From: Microbulbifer sp. YPW16
GTDB lineage: Bacteria > Pseudomonadota > Gammaproteobacteria > Pseudomonadales > Cellvibrionaceae
Direction: 5' to 3'
Assembly: GCF_021290385.1 (NCBI RefSeq)
Contig: NZ_CP089928.1
Coordinates: forward strand, 3,366,001 to 3,430,000
DNA length: 64,000 bases
Of this stretch, positions 35,484 through 44,317 are shown piece by piece (the first letter of the stretch is position 1; each line of letters opens with the position of its first letter). A model generated the notes under the pieces. The model had not been told where the DNA came from and searched no databases. It saw only the letters and a program-made list of their open reading frames with translations. The translations under genes were made by a program, and so were the position numbers.

Positions 35484-37874
35484 ATGAGTTATCAAGTACT
35501 GGCTCGCAAGTGGCGGCCGCGGTTGTTCCGGGAGATGGTGGGGCAGGAGCACGTGCTGCAGGCCCTGATCAACGCCCTGGATAACGGTCGGCTGCACCAT
35601 GCCTACCTGTTCGCCGGTACCCGGGGGGTGGGCAAGACCACCATTGCCCGCATCCTGGCCAAGTGCCTGAACTGTGAAAGCGGGGTCAGCTCCGAGCCCT
35701 GCGGCCAGTGCGCGGCCTGTACGGAAATCGCCGAGGGCCGCTTTGTCGACCTGATTGAAGTGGATGCGGCCTCGCGCACCAAGGTGGAGGACACCCGCGA
35801 GCTGCTGGAGAATGTGCAGTACGCTCCCACCCGGGGCCGCTACAAGGTGTACCTGATCGACGAGGTACATATGCTTTCCAACAGCTCATTCAACGCCCTG
35901 TTGAAGACGCTGGAGGAGCCCCCGCCCCACGTCAAATTCCTGCTGGCTACCACCGATCCGCAGAAACTGCCGGTGACTGTCCTGTCGCGCTGTTTGCAGT
36001 TTAACCTCAAGAACATGAGCCCCGAGCGGGTGGTGGAGCACCTCCGTTTCGTGCTTGAGCAGGAAATGGTGCCGTTCGAGCAGGGGGCCCTGTGGCACCT
36101 CGGGCGTGCTGCGGATGGTAGTATGCGCGATGCCATGAGCCTGACCGATCAGGCAATCGCCTTTGGCGGCGGCAAGGTGGCCGAGGCCGAGGTCCGCGCC
36201 ATGCTGGGCAGCATCGATACCGGGCTGGTATGGAAGCTGCTGGAAGCCCTGGCCGATGAGAGTGCCCCGGCCCTGTTCGCGGCGGTAGAGGAACTCGCCG
36301 GACAGGCGCCTGACTACAGCGCCGCCCTGGCTGAACTGGCCAACAACCTGCATCGTATCGCTGTGGCCCAGGTCCTGCCGCAGTCGGTGGACAACACCCT
36401 GGGGGACGGGGAGCGCCTGCAGCAGCATGCCGCGCGACTGGCCCCTGAAAACGTACAGCTGTATTACCAGATGGCCCTGCTTGCCCGGCGGGACCTGCCG
36501 CTGGCGCCAGACCCGCGCAGTGGATTCGAGATGGCCCTACTGCGGATGCTGGCTTTCCGGCCCCAGGGCGTGGCGGATATTCCCAGCGCCCGGCTGGAAG
36601 CGGATGCCGGCAACCAGCCCGCAGCGGGAGATCCCGGCGTAAAAAAGCCGCAACAGGACCCGGCGCCGGCTGAAGCCGGCACTTCTCCCGTACAAACGCA
36701 ACCCGAAACCGCGGCTCCCGGAACAGCGTCCATGCCCGCTGGTGCGCCCGATCATGCAGGGCCCACCTGGGCGGAAGAGCCTTCCAGCCCGGCTGCTCCT
36801 GCGCAGCAGGCCAGCAGCGGCCCGCAGCCGGCTGGCGCTTTCCCTCAAGCGGCGAGCACTCCACCCGCGCCTGTACCTGAAGCGGCCGCCGCTACTGACA
36901 GCACACCGCCCTGGGAGGAAGTCCCGCAGCCCGGGCCGGTAGAGAGCCCTCAGCGCGTAGCCACGCAGGGTCCCCAGCCTGCGGCTATGCAGAGCCAGCA
37001 GCCTGTGGGCGTAGAGAGCCATCAGCCCGAGGGTATGCAGAGCCATCAGCCCATGGGTGCGGAGAGCCATCAGCCCCAGGAGATGGAGAGCCATCAGCCC
37101 GGGAGTGTGGGGAATCCCCAGCGAGGCAATATAAACAGTACCCAGCGGGCGGATAATCATCAGCCGGTCGAGAGCCCTCAGCCGGTTGAGAGCCCTCAGC
37201 GGGTAGGGAGCCCTCAGCGGGCAGAGCCCCCCGGGCCAGCCGGAAATCCCCAGCCAGCCCCGGCGGCGGGACAGGCCGGCCCTGGTGGGCCCGTCCAGGA
37301 TGGCCACGATTCAGGGGCCGCAGCGGCGGGCGGCGCGACGGAGCAGCGCGCGGCGTTGCGCGAGCAGTTGCGCCAGCAGGTAGCCGCGGTGGAATCCACC
37401 CCGGTGGCCGGGGTTGAGGCGCAGCCGGCGGCACCGGAACCGGAGCCCGCACCGGCCGCGCCGCGGGCCCGCCTGGAAGCCCTGACTCCGGGTAACTGGC
37501 CGGCGCTGTACCCGCAGCTGGGGATTACCGGCATACTGCATTCAATTGCCATGCACCTGGAACTGGTGGGGCGGCAGGACAATATACTGTCTTTTACCCT
37601 CGATGAGTCCTACAGCAGTCTGTATGACGAGGTGCACCAGCGTCGCCTGGCGGATGTCATCGGTGACTTTGTTCAGCAGCCGGTCAATGTGCATATCCAG
37701 GTGGGCCAGGTACATGGCACCACCCCTGCGCGACTGGTGCAGGCCACTCGCGAGGCGCGCGCGGCAGCGGCCCGCGACGCCCTGGCGCAGGACCCGCTGG
37801 TGCGGGAACTGCAGGAAGAACTCGGCGCCGAACTGGTGGCCGAGTCGGTCGAATATCTGAAAGAGAGTGAGTGA
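35484..37874 (+). CDS. dnaX: DNA polymerase III subunits tau and gamma
   Basis: 796 residues (tau) from the ATG at 35484, preceded by GGAGAG; an in-frame start at 35448 is less likely. Domain I starts [12 protein letters not shown] and has Walker [10 protein letters not shown] (45-53), zinc cysteines in CLNC...CGQCAAC (61-79), and DEVHML. Residues of about 245-370 make domain III. It loads the sliding clamp and links the polymerase cores to the helicase. The linker after residue 390 is long and repetitive, making tau longer than the 643 residues of E. coli. A frameshift signal at 36641 would yield a 396-residue gamma. ybaB and recR follow, as in many bacteria. Confidence 0.95.
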   Translation: MSYQVLARKWRPRLFREMVGQEHVLQALINALDNGRLHHAYLFAGTRGVGKTTIARILAKCLNCESGVSSEPCGQCAACTEIAEGRFVDLIEVDAASRTKVEDTRELLENVQYAPTRGRYKVYLIDEVHMLSNSSFNALLKTLEEPPPHVKFLLATTDPQKLPVTVLSRCLQFNLKNMSPERVVEHLRFVLEQEMVPFEQGALWHLGRAADGSMRDAMSLTDQAIAFGGGKVAEAEVRAMLGSIDTGLVWKLLEALADESAPALFAAVEELAGQAPDYSAALAELANNLHRIAVAQVLPQSVDNTLGDGERLQQHAARLAPENVQLYYQMALLARRDLPLAPDPRSGFEMALLRMLAFRPQGVADIPSARLEADAGNQPAAGDPGVKKPQQDPAPAEAGTSPVQTQPETAAPGTASMPAGAPDHAGPTWAEEPSSPAAPAQQASSGPQPAGAFPQAASTPPAPVPEAAAATDSTPPWEEVPQPGPVESPQRVATQGPQPAAMQSQQPVGVESHQPEGMQSHQPMGAESHQPQEMESHQPGSVGNPQRGNINSTQRADNHQPVESPQPVESPQRVGSPQRAEPPGPAGNPQPAPAAGQAGPGGPVQDGHDSGAAAAGGATEQRAALREQLRQQVAAVESTPVAGVEAQPAAPEPEPAPAAPRARLEALTPGNWPALYPQLGITGILHSIAMHLELVGRQDNILSFTLDESYSSLYDEVHQRRLADVIGDFVQQPVNVHIQVGQVHGTTPARLVQATREARAAAARDALAQDPLVRELQEELGAELVAESVEYLKESE
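36626..36680 (+). promoter_or_regulatory. Programmed -1 frameshift signal in dnaX
   Basis: GGGAG (36626-36630) lies 10 nt before the slippery heptamer A-AAA-AAG (36641-36647), which is in the right frame (GTA AAA AAG). A stem GCCGGC-TGAA-GCCGGC follows at 36665-36680. After a -1 slip, eight codons are read and a TGA at 36671-36673, in the hairpin loop, ends gamma at about 396 residues. All four parts are seen directly; the model is that known for E. coli dnaX. The stem starts 17 nt after the heptamer, further away than usual. Confidence 0.75.
36940..37225 (+). repeat. In-frame minisatellite in the tau linker
   Basis: Repeated units of about 15-30 bp built around GAGAGCCATCAGCCC and GAGAGCCCTCAGCGG. 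They encode recurrent ESHQP and ESPQP/ESPQR modules between the gamma end and the C-terminal domains of tau. Copy number likely varies. Confidence 0.85.
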
Positions 37875-37878
37875 GACA

Positions 37879-38223
37879 ATGAAAGGTTTGGGCGATTTGA
37901 TGCAGCAGGCCCAGAAAATGCAGGCCGACATGCAGGAGAAAATGCAGAAGATGCAGGAGCAGCTCAACGAGCTGCGCGTGGTCGGCGAGGCCGGAGCCGG
38001 GATGGTGAAAGTCACCATGAACGGTCGTCACGACTGCACCGGGGTCGAGATCGATCCCGACCTGATGGGTGAAGACAAAGAGATGCTCGAGGACCTGCTG
38101 GCAGCGGCCGTGAACGACGCGGTGCGCCGGGCGGAAGAGCAGGCGCAGAAACTGCAGAAAGAGCAGCTGGGTGGCCTGGCCTCTGGCATGAACCTGCCGG
38201 AAGGCTTCAAGTTCCCCTTTTGA
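37879..38223 (+). CDS. ybaB: YbaB/EbfC-family nucleoid-associated protein
   Basis: 114 residues from ATG 37879 (a GTG at 37867 overlapping dnaX is another possible start). The N-terminus is a charged, methionine- and glutamine-rich helix ([20 protein letters not shown]), followed by the core [19 protein letters not shown] and a second helix with [13 protein letters not shown]. These small dimeric proteins bind DNA. The gene lies between dnaX and recR, the usual order. Confidence 0.95.
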   Translation: MKGLGDLMQQAQKMQADMQEKMQKMQEQLNELRVVGEAGAGMVKVTMNGRHDCTGVEIDPDLMGEDKEMLEDLLAAAVNDAVRRAEEQAQKLQKEQLGGLASGMNLPEGFKFPF

Positions 38224-38238
38224 TGGCCTGCGGCACTT

Positions 38239-38844
38239 ATGTTTAGTCCCCTGATTGAAGAGCTGATCCGCGCACTGCGTTGCCTGCCCGGTGTCGGCCC
38301 CAAGTCTGCCCAGCGCATGGCCATGTACCTGCTGGAGCGTGACCGGGATGCGGCCGGCCTGTTGGCGCGGACCCTGGAACAGGCGGTGGAGAAGGTCGGG
38401 CGCTGCACGCAGTGCCGTACCCTCACCGAGCAGGAACGCTGTGCCCTCTGTGCCAGCACCCGGCGCGATGACAGTTCGCTGTGCGTGGTGGAGACCCCGG
38501 CCGATGTGCTCGCAATCGAGCAGGCGGGCAACTACCACGGGCGCTACTTCGTCCTGCACGGCCACCTCTCCCCCATCGATGGCGTGGGCCCGGCGGACCT
38601 GGGCATCGACCTGCTGGAGCAGCGGCTCGACCGCGAGCCGGTGCAGGAGCTGATCGTTGCCACCAACCCTACCGTCGAGGGCGAGGCCACGGCCCAGTTT
38701 ATTGCCGAGCGGGCACGGGACCGGGGAATAGCGGTCACCCGCATTGCCCACGGTGTACCTATCGGCGGTGAGCTGGAATACATCGATGGCGGCACCCTCG
38801 CACACGCTTTCAACAGCCGTACGGCGTTTTTCTCCGGTAACTGA
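38239..38844 (+). CDS. recR: Recombination mediator RecR
   Basis: 201 residues. A helix-hairpin-helix is seen near the start ([16 protein letters not shown]), then a C4 zinc finger (CTQC...CALC, about 55-71), then a Toprim domain ([14 protein letters not shown]...[15 protein letters not shown]) and the family C-terminus ([23 protein letters not shown]). RecR with RecO helps load RecA at gaps. It is 15 bp after ybaB and is the third gene of the dnaX operon. Confidence 0.96.
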   Translation: MFSPLIEELIRALRCLPGVGPKSAQRMAMYLLERDRDAAGLLARTLEQAVEKVGRCTQCRTLTEQERCALCASTRRDDSSLCVVETPADVLAIEQAGNYHGRYFVLHGHLSPIDGVGPADLGIDLLEQRLDREPVQELIVATNPTVEGEATAQFIAERARDRGIAVTRIAHGVPIGGELEYIDGGTLAHAFNSRTAFFSGN

Positions 38845-38851
38845 GGTCCCG

Positions 38852-39982
38852 ATGCTGAATGTGGACACCACACCCGTCTGGGTGGATGACAGCGCGCAGC
38901 TGGCGCAGCTGTGTGAAAAGTGGCGCGGGCAGAAAGCCCTGGCACTCGACACCGAATTTATGCGCAGCCGCACCTTCTATCCACAGCCGGCACTGGTCCA
39001 GGTGGGGGATGGTGAGCATGCCTACCTGATCGACAACCTGGCGATCGATGACCTGGAACCGCTGCGCGAGCTGGTGCTGGATAGCCGTGTCACGAAGATC
39101 ATGCACTCCTGCAGTGAAGACCTGGAAACCCTCGAGCGGTTACTGGGGGCGATACCCGAGCCGATATTCGATACCCAGGTTGCTGCGGCCATGACCGGTA
39201 TGGCCGCGGGGCTGGGCTATGCCGCTACGGTCAACGAGCTCCTGAACGTGGAGCTGCCCAAGAGTGAAACCCGTTCCGACTGGCTGCAGCGCCCCCTGAG
39301 CGAGGCGCAAAAGAACTATGCCGCCCTGGATGTTGCCTGGCTGCCGCCGGTTTACGCGCTGTTGCGGAAACGCCTGCAGGAGCAGGGGCGGCTAGAGTGG
39401 TTGCAGGAGGACTGCGCGGCGCTGGTCCGCGCGGCGCGCAACCCGCAGCCGCCGGAACTCTATTACCAGCGCGTGAAGGGTGCCTGGCGCCTGCGCGGCT
39501 CGCAGCTGGCCGCCCTGCAGGATCTCTGCGCCTGGCGCGAGCGCGAGGCCCGCCTGCGGGATATGCCGCGCAACCACCTGCTGAAAGAGAGCATTTGCAT
39601 GAACCTGGCCGAGCAGCTGCCGGCGCATGCCGCCGCCATGGCGCAGCCGGGGCTCGAGGGCAAGACGTTGCGGGAATATGGCGATATCCTGCTGCAGGTC
39701 ATCGAGCGCGCAGCCGGGCGTGATGACGTCCCGCCGGCATTGCCCCGCCCGCTGGACCGGCGCGAGGGTGAATGCCTCAAGCAGTTGCGTCGCCGGGTGC
39801 GGGAGGTGGCCGAGGAGTACCACCTGCCGGCAGAGATCCTGGTGCGCAAGAAAGAACTGGAAACGCTGGTGCAGGCTGACAGGCCCTCTCTCGAGGGACG
39901 CCTGGAAGGTTGGCGCAGCGATGTCATTGGCCAGCCCCTGTTGCAGGAGTTGCGGGCGCTGCGTGGCGAGAAAGTAGGGTAA
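38852..39982 (+). CDS. rnd: Ribonuclease D
   Basis: 376 residues from ATG 38852, seven bases after recR. A longer frame from 38744 overlaps recR and is not supported. The 3'-5' exonuclease DEDD motif begins at Asp33/Glu35 (LDTEFM), with NYAALDVAWL as a later part carrying the last acidic residue. An HRDC-type helical domain follows from about residue 205 (LCAWREREARLRDMPRNHLLK). RNase D matures the 3' ends of tRNA and other stable RNAs. ycgL and ycgN follow, as in Pseudomonas. Confidence 0.95.
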   Translation: MLNVDTTPVWVDDSAQLAQLCEKWRGQKALALDTEFMRSRTFYPQPALVQVGDGEHAYLIDNLAIDDLEPLRELVLDSRVTKIMHSCSEDLETLERLLGAIPEPIFDTQVAAAMTGMAAGLGYAATVNELLNVELPKSETRSDWLQRPLSEAQKNYAALDVAWLPPVYALLRKRLQEQGRLEWLQEDCAALVRAARNPQPPELYYQRVKGAWRLRGSQLAALQDLCAWREREARLRDMPRNHLLKESICMNLAEQLPAHAAAMAQPGLEGKTLREYGDILLQVIERAAGRDDVPPALPRPLDRREGECLKQLRRRVREVAEEYHLPAEILVRKKELETLVQADRPSLEGRLEGWRSDVIGQPLLQELRALRGEKVG

Positions 39983-39990
39983 GTACCAGA

Positions 39991-40278
39991 GTGAAGACAG
40001 TTTGTGATATTTACCGCAGCCCGCGGGAAGAGGAAATGTATCTTTACGTGGAGAAGCGTGAGGGGATCGCGCGGGTGCCGGAAAAGCTGCTGCAGCTGTT
40101 CGGCAAGCCCGAGCATGTGGTGACCCTGCTGCTCACGCCGGAAAAGCCACTGGCGCGGGCCGACGCGGCGCGGGTGCTGGAAGAGATCCGCGAGCGCGGT
40201 TTCTACCTGCAGATGCCGCCGGTGGTCGATGATGAGATGCGTGCGATCTCGGCGCAGAACAGCAAGTTGCAGCGCTGA
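39991..40278 (+). CDS. ycgL: YcgL family protein
   Basis: 95 residues from a GTG 8 bp after rnd. The family start (KTVCDIYRSPREEEMYLYVEK) and the stretch REGIARVPEKLL are plain. Small cytoplasmic protein of unknown function. The start is GTG and no good ribosome-binding site is seen, so it may be translationally coupled to rnd. Confidence 0.93.
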   Translation: MKTVCDIYRSPREEEMYLYVEKREGIARVPEKLLQLFGKPEHVVTLLLTPEKPLARADAARVLEEIRERGFYLQMPPVVDDEMRAISAQNSKLQR

Positions 40279-40281
40279 GCC

Positions 40282-40737
40282 GTGAGCGGGCAACCCTTCT
40301 GGCAGCGCAAGTCGCTCGAGCAGATGAGCGACAGCGAGTGGGAGTCGCTCTGCGATGGCTGCGGGCGCTGCTGCCTGCACCGGCTCGAGGACGAGGACAC
40401 CGGCGAGATTTACAGCACCAGCATCGCCTGCCGCCTGCTGGATACGCACAGTTGCCAGTGTGGCGACTACCCGAATCGCAAGCAGCGGGTGCCGGACTGT
40501 ATCCAGTTGCGCGCCAGCGACCTGGCGGATTTCCACTGGCTGCCGCGCACCTGTGCCTACCGCGCCCTGTCGGAGGGGCGCCCGCTGGAAGACTGGCATC
40601 CCCTGGTATCGGGCCGTGCCGAATCGGTGCACGAGGCCGGTATCTCGGTGCGCGGCTGTGTAATCAGCGAGGAGCTGGTGCACCCGGATGACTTCGAGGA
40701 ACATATCGTCACCTGGGTGGGTGACGATCCCGTTTAG
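40282..40737 (+). CDS. ycgN: YcgN/UPF0260 cysteine-cluster protein
   Basis: 151 residues from a GTG three bases after ycgL. Near residues 24-31 is a CDGCGRCC cluster, followed by further cysteines in [14 protein letters not shown] and VPDCIQL, the pattern of the YkgJ/UPF0153-like zinc or iron-sulfur family. Function is unknown. It is cotranscribed with rnd and ycgL. Confidence 0.93.
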   Translation: MSGQPFWQRKSLEQMSDSEWESLCDGCGRCCLHRLEDEDTGEIYSTSIACRLLDTHSCQCGDYPNRKQRVPDCIQLRASDLADFHWLPRTCAYRALSEGRPLEDWHPLVSGRAESVHEAGISVRGCVISEELVHPDDFEEHIVTWVGDDPV

Positions 40738-40763
40738 AACAACATAACCAAGAACTGGACACT

Positions 40764-41144
40764 ATGGCGGAAGAGTTTCGAATTGCCTGGATGATTTACG
40801 CAGGCGGGACCCTGGTACTGTTACTGGCGGGCTGGTGGTTTATGCGCAATTGGCGCTGGTCCTGGCCGCGGCGGGCCCTGCTGCTGGTGGCGGCTGCCGC
40901 GCTGCTGGTTCCCACCGTCGGCCGCACGCCGGACTCGGCGCCGCTGCCGGTACTGCCAATGTTTGCCTACCAGCTGCTGTTCGAGGAGGAGGGGCCGGCC
41001 CCGGAAGTGACCGCCAACCTGGTGTTCGCCACCGGCGGAGCGCTGGCACTGGTGTCCCTGTGGGGGCTGGTGACGTTGATCCTGCGCCACCGCCGGGAAA
41101 AGCGCCGCGAGTTTGAGGACGATCCCTACTACAGCAACCAGTGA
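40764..41144 (+). CDS. Small membrane protein, unknown function
   Basis: 126 residues with three hydrophobic segments (about 7-27, 36-52 and 85-107). A charged C-terminal tail ends EFEDDPYYSNQ. The protein lies 26 bp after ycgN and is probably in the same transcript. I do not recognise the family with certainty; related small proteins occur beside rnd-ycgLN in other gammaproteobacteria. Confidence 0.75.
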   Translation: MAEEFRIAWMIYAGGTLVLLLAGWWFMRNWRWSWPRRALLLVAAAALLVPTVGRTPDSAPLPVLPMFAYQLLFEEEGPAPEVTANLVFATGGALALVSLWGLVTLILRHRREKRREFEDDPYYSNQ

Positions 41145-41370
41145 CAGTACCGCCTGGCTGCGCCCGGTCGAGCAAAGGCGCGTAATACGTCTTGGTGCTG
41201 TCCGCGCCCGGCGGACAGCTGCTATATCTATAGGGCTGGCCCCGCAGCGAAGCGGGGCCCGGTGACTACAAGAATGTGGCCTGGTACCCGGGAATCCACC
41301 CCCTTCCATACAGCCTCCCGGGCCTGCGGGAGTACAGGGGTTTCCGGCCCTGCCCGGCAGAGGAACCCGG

Positions 41371-42072
41371 ATGCTCGATCATCTGCTAATTCTGAGTGCT
41401 GTCATGCTGGTCTCCGGTATTCTCGGTGGCCTGGTGAATTACTACCAGATGCTGTTCACCGAGGAGGACCCGGCCGGCCTGGCGCGCTGCCTGATCATGG
41501 GCCTGTGCGGCGCATTGATGGTGCCCATCTTCCTCAAGTTTACCCAGAGCGACCTGCTGATCGAGATCCAGGGGGATCCGTCGCGCCTGTTGCTGTTTAC
41601 CGGCTACTGCCTGCTTGCGGCCATCGCCTCACGCATGTTCGTGTTCAACGCCGCGCGCCGCCAGCTGCGGGACGCCAGTATCGCCCGGGCCCGGGTGGAG
41701 AACCTCGAGCAGGAATTGCGCGCCATGCAGCTGGAGATGATGCCGCTGCTGGAGCATGAGATCGAGGGCGACCCCGACCAGGGGCCGACCCTGGATTTCA
41801 ACGAGATCCGCAAGCTAGACGAGAACGCCCTGCATGTGCTGAAACTGCTCAACACCGGCGAGTGCGTGTTCCGCTCCCTGGGCGGCATGGTGCAGGAGGG
41901 GGGCATGGAGACCAACTCCGCTGCCCGGGCCCTGAACAGCCTGCTGGTGCTGGAGATGGTGGGCAAGATCCACAGCCACCTGGGTATCCGCTGGTATATC
42001 ACCGACAAGGGCCGCCAGGTGGTACGCCGGCGCAGTGCCCAGGCCGTTGCCGATGAGCGTGTGGGCGAGTGA
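41371..42072 (+). CDS. Membrane protein with coiled coil and winged-helix-like C-terminus
   Basis: 233 residues. Three membrane segments are at about 4-24, 36-54 and 68-86, then a charged coiled coil (RDASIARARVENLEQELRAMQ). A C-terminal domain of about 90 residues is reminiscent of a winged helix (ENALHVLKLLNTGECVFRSLGGMVQEG...RWYITDKGRQVVRR). It may be a membrane-bound regulator, but no function is known to me. AGAGGAA precedes the ATG. The 226-bp gap upstream holds two hairpins (41238-41259 and 41315-41332) without T-runs. Confidence 0.7.
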   Translation: MLDHLLILSAVMLVSGILGGLVNYYQMLFTEEDPAGLARCLIMGLCGALMVPIFLKFTQSDLLIEIQGDPSRLLLFTGYCLLAAIASRMFVFNAARRQLRDASIARARVENLEQELRAMQLEMMPLLEHEIEGDPDQGPTLDFNEIRKLDENALHVLKLLNTGECVFRSLGGMVQEGGMETNSAARALNSLLVLEMVGKIHSHLGIRWYITDKGRQVVRRRSAQAVADERVGE

Positions 42073-42204
42073 CCGTCCATTCCTGAACCCACCGCCCGGA
42101 TACTGCGAAGTCCGGGCAAGCGATCCATGCTGAATTGTCATTGATCTCCCGTTGCCATCCCTTACCATGCTGCCCATCTCTGTTTTTTCGCGATGGGAGT
42201 CACC

Positions 42205-43050
42205 ATGAAATTTACCGGCACCGACAATTACGTCGCCACCGACGACCTGCAACTGGCGGTGAACGCAGCGGTCACCCTGCAGCGCCCCCTGCTGATCAAG
42301 GGCGAGCCGGGTACCGGCAAGACCCTGCTGGCAGAGGAGGTGGCGCAGAGCCTGGGCCTGAAACTGATCCAGTGGCATATCAAATCGACCACCAAGGCCC
42401 AGCAGGGCCTGTACGAGTACGATGCTGTGTCGCGGCTGCGGGACTCCCAGCTGGGGGTGGACCGGGTGCACGACATCGCCAACTACATCAAGCGCGGCAA
42501 ACTTTGGGAGGCATTCGACTCCGACGAGCGCGTGGTGCTGCTGATCGACGAAATCGACAAGGCCGATATCGAGTTTCCCAATGACCTGCTGGTGGAACTG
42601 GATCGTATGGAGTTCTTTGTCTACGAGACCGGCGAAACTGTCCGCGCGAAACAGCGCCCGATCGTGATTATCACTTCCAACAATGAAAAAGAGCTGCCCG
42701 ACGCTTTCCTGCGCCGCTGTTTCTTCCACTACATCAGCTTCCCGGACCGGGATACCATGCACCGGATCGTCGATGTGCATTACCCGGACATCAAGCAGCA
42801 GCTGGTGAAAGAGGCAATGGATATCTTTTTCCAGCTGCGTGAGGTCCCGGGCCTGAAGAAAAAGCCCTCCACTTCCGAGCTGATCGACTGGCTGAAGCTA
42901 TTGATGGCCGACGACATCCCCGAGGAAGTACTCAAGAACCGCGACAGCACCAGCGCCATCCCGCCGCTTTATGGCGCACTGCTGAAGAACGAGCAGGATG
43001 TGCATATGCTCGAGCGCCTCGCCTTTATGGCGCGCCGCGAAAACCGCTGA
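42205..43050 (+). CDS. MoxR-family AAA+ ATPase
   Basis: 281 residues from the ATG at 42205 (GGGAG seven bases upstream; an ATG at 42193 is less likely). Walker A is GEPGTGKT (33-40) and Walker B VVLLIDEIDKAD (110-121). The sensor stretch is IIITSNNEKELPDAFLRRC. MoxR ATPases act as chaperones with a VWA-domain partner, here the next gene, to activate or assemble metal centres or complexes. The target is not evident from the neighbours. Confidence 0.93.
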   Translation: MKFTGTDNYVATDDLQLAVNAAVTLQRPLLIKGEPGTGKTLLAEEVAQSLGLKLIQWHIKSTTKAQQGLYEYDAVSRLRDSQLGVDRVHDIANYIKRGKLWEAFDSDERVVLLIDEIDKADIEFPNDLLVELDRMEFFVYETGETVRAKQRPIVIITSNNEKELPDAFLRRCFFHYISFPDRDTMHRIVDVHYPDIKQQLVKEAMDIFFQLREVPGLKKKPSTSELIDWLKLLMADDIPEEVLKNRDSTSAIPPLYGALLKNEQDVHMLERLAFMARRENR

Positions 43051-43064
43051 GTTGACGCTTTCCC

Positions 43065-44246
43065 ATGCTGATTGGATTTTTCCTCAACCTGCGCCGCTAT
43101 AAACTGCCGGCGTCCATCACCGAGCTGCTGGCCCTGCTGGAAGCGCTCCAGCAGCGGCTGGTGTTTGCCGACCTGGAGGAATTCTATTTCCTCGCGCGCA
43201 CCTGCCTGGTGAAAGACGAAAAGCATTTCGACAAGTTCGACCGGGCCTTCGATGCCTATTTCCAGGACCTGGAAACCCTGGATGACCTGCTGGAACAGAT
43301 GATTCCGGAAGAGTGGGTGCGGGCCGAGTTCCTCAAGCAGCTGAGCGAGGAAGAAAAGGCAAAAATCGAGAGCCTGGGTGGGTTGGAAAAGCTGCTGGAA
43401 GAGTTCCAGAAGCGCCTCGAGGAACAGAAAGAGCGCCACAGTGGTGGCAACAAATGGATCGGTACCGGCGGTACCAGCCCGTTTGGCAACAGTGGTTATA
43501 ATCCCGAGGGTGTCCGGGTGGGCGGCAACAGCCGCAACCGGTCGGCGGCCAAGGTGTGGCAGAAGCGCCAGTTCCGCAACCTGGATGACAGCGTGTCCCT
43601 GGGCACCCGCAACATCCAGGTGGCTTTGCGCAAGCTGCGCAAGTTCGCCCGTACCGGCGCCGCCGAGGAGCTGGACCTGGATGACACCATTTCCTCCACG
43701 GCCCGCAATGCCGGCCTGCTGGACATCAAGATGGTGCCGGAGCGCCACAACGCCATCAAGGTGCTGATCTTCTTTGATGTGGGCGGCTCCATGGATCCTT
43801 ACGTGAAATCCTGCGAGGAGCTGTTCTCGGCCTGTCGCTCGGAGTTCAAGCACCTGGAGTATTTCTATTTCCACAACTTCATTTACGAGCATGTGTGGAA
43901 GGACAACCAGCGCCGCTACCAGGAGACCACACCGCTGCTCGAGGTGCTGCGCACCTACGGCAATGACTATAAGGTGATCTTTGTCGGCGATGCCTCCATG
44001 GCGCCGTATGAGATCACCCACCGCTACGGCAGTGTCGAGCACATGAACGAGGAGCCCGGTGCTGCCTGGATGGAGCGGGTGACGGATACCTGGAGCAACC
44101 TGGTATGGCTTAACCCGGTGGGTGAGGAATACTGGCAATACACACCCAGTATCGGCATGACCCGGCAGCTGGTGGAAGGGCGCATGTTTCCCATGACCCT
44201 GGAGGGCCTGGACCGTGCTATCGGGCGCCTGGTCAAGGGGCGTTGA
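43065..44246 (+). CDS. VWA-domain protein, CoxE-like partner of MoxR
   Basis: 393 residues, 14 bp after the MoxR gene. The N-terminal 200 residues are helical and charged with a glycine-rich middle. A VWA-like domain starts at about 230. Its metal-site motif is Asp238-Val-Gly240-Gly-Ser242, that is DxGxS where DxSxS is classical. The C-terminus has the family's conserved tail (MERVTDTWSNLVWLNPV). It probably forms a chaperone pair with the MoxR ATPase. Confidence 0.85.
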   Translation: MLIGFFLNLRRYKLPASITELLALLEALQQRLVFADLEEFYFLARTCLVKDEKHFDKFDRAFDAYFQDLETLDDLLEQMIPEEWVRAEFLKQLSEEEKAKIESLGGLEKLLEEFQKRLEEQKERHSGGNKWIGTGGTSPFGNSGYNPEGVRVGGNSRNRSAAKVWQKRQFRNLDDSVSLGTRNIQVALRKLRKFARTGAAEELDLDDTISSTARNAGLLDIKMVPERHNAIKVLIFFDVGGSMDPYVKSCEELFSACRSEFKHLEYFYFHNFIYEHVWKDNQRRYQETTPLLEVLRTYGNDYKVIFVGDASMAPYEITHRYGSVEHMNEEPGAAWMERVTDTWSNLVWLNPVGEEYWQYTPSIGMTRQLVEGRMFPMTLEGLDRAIGRLVKGR

Positions 44247-44317
44247 ACCCGGGCCCGTACAGTCCATCGCGGCCATGGGACGCTCCTGCAGGGGAGCGGC
44301 CCGGCAATCCCCTCAAA

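Noticed and set aside
36940..37225. CRISPR-like array in the dnaX linker
   Set aside because: The units are short, in frame, without unique spacers and inside a conserved gene.
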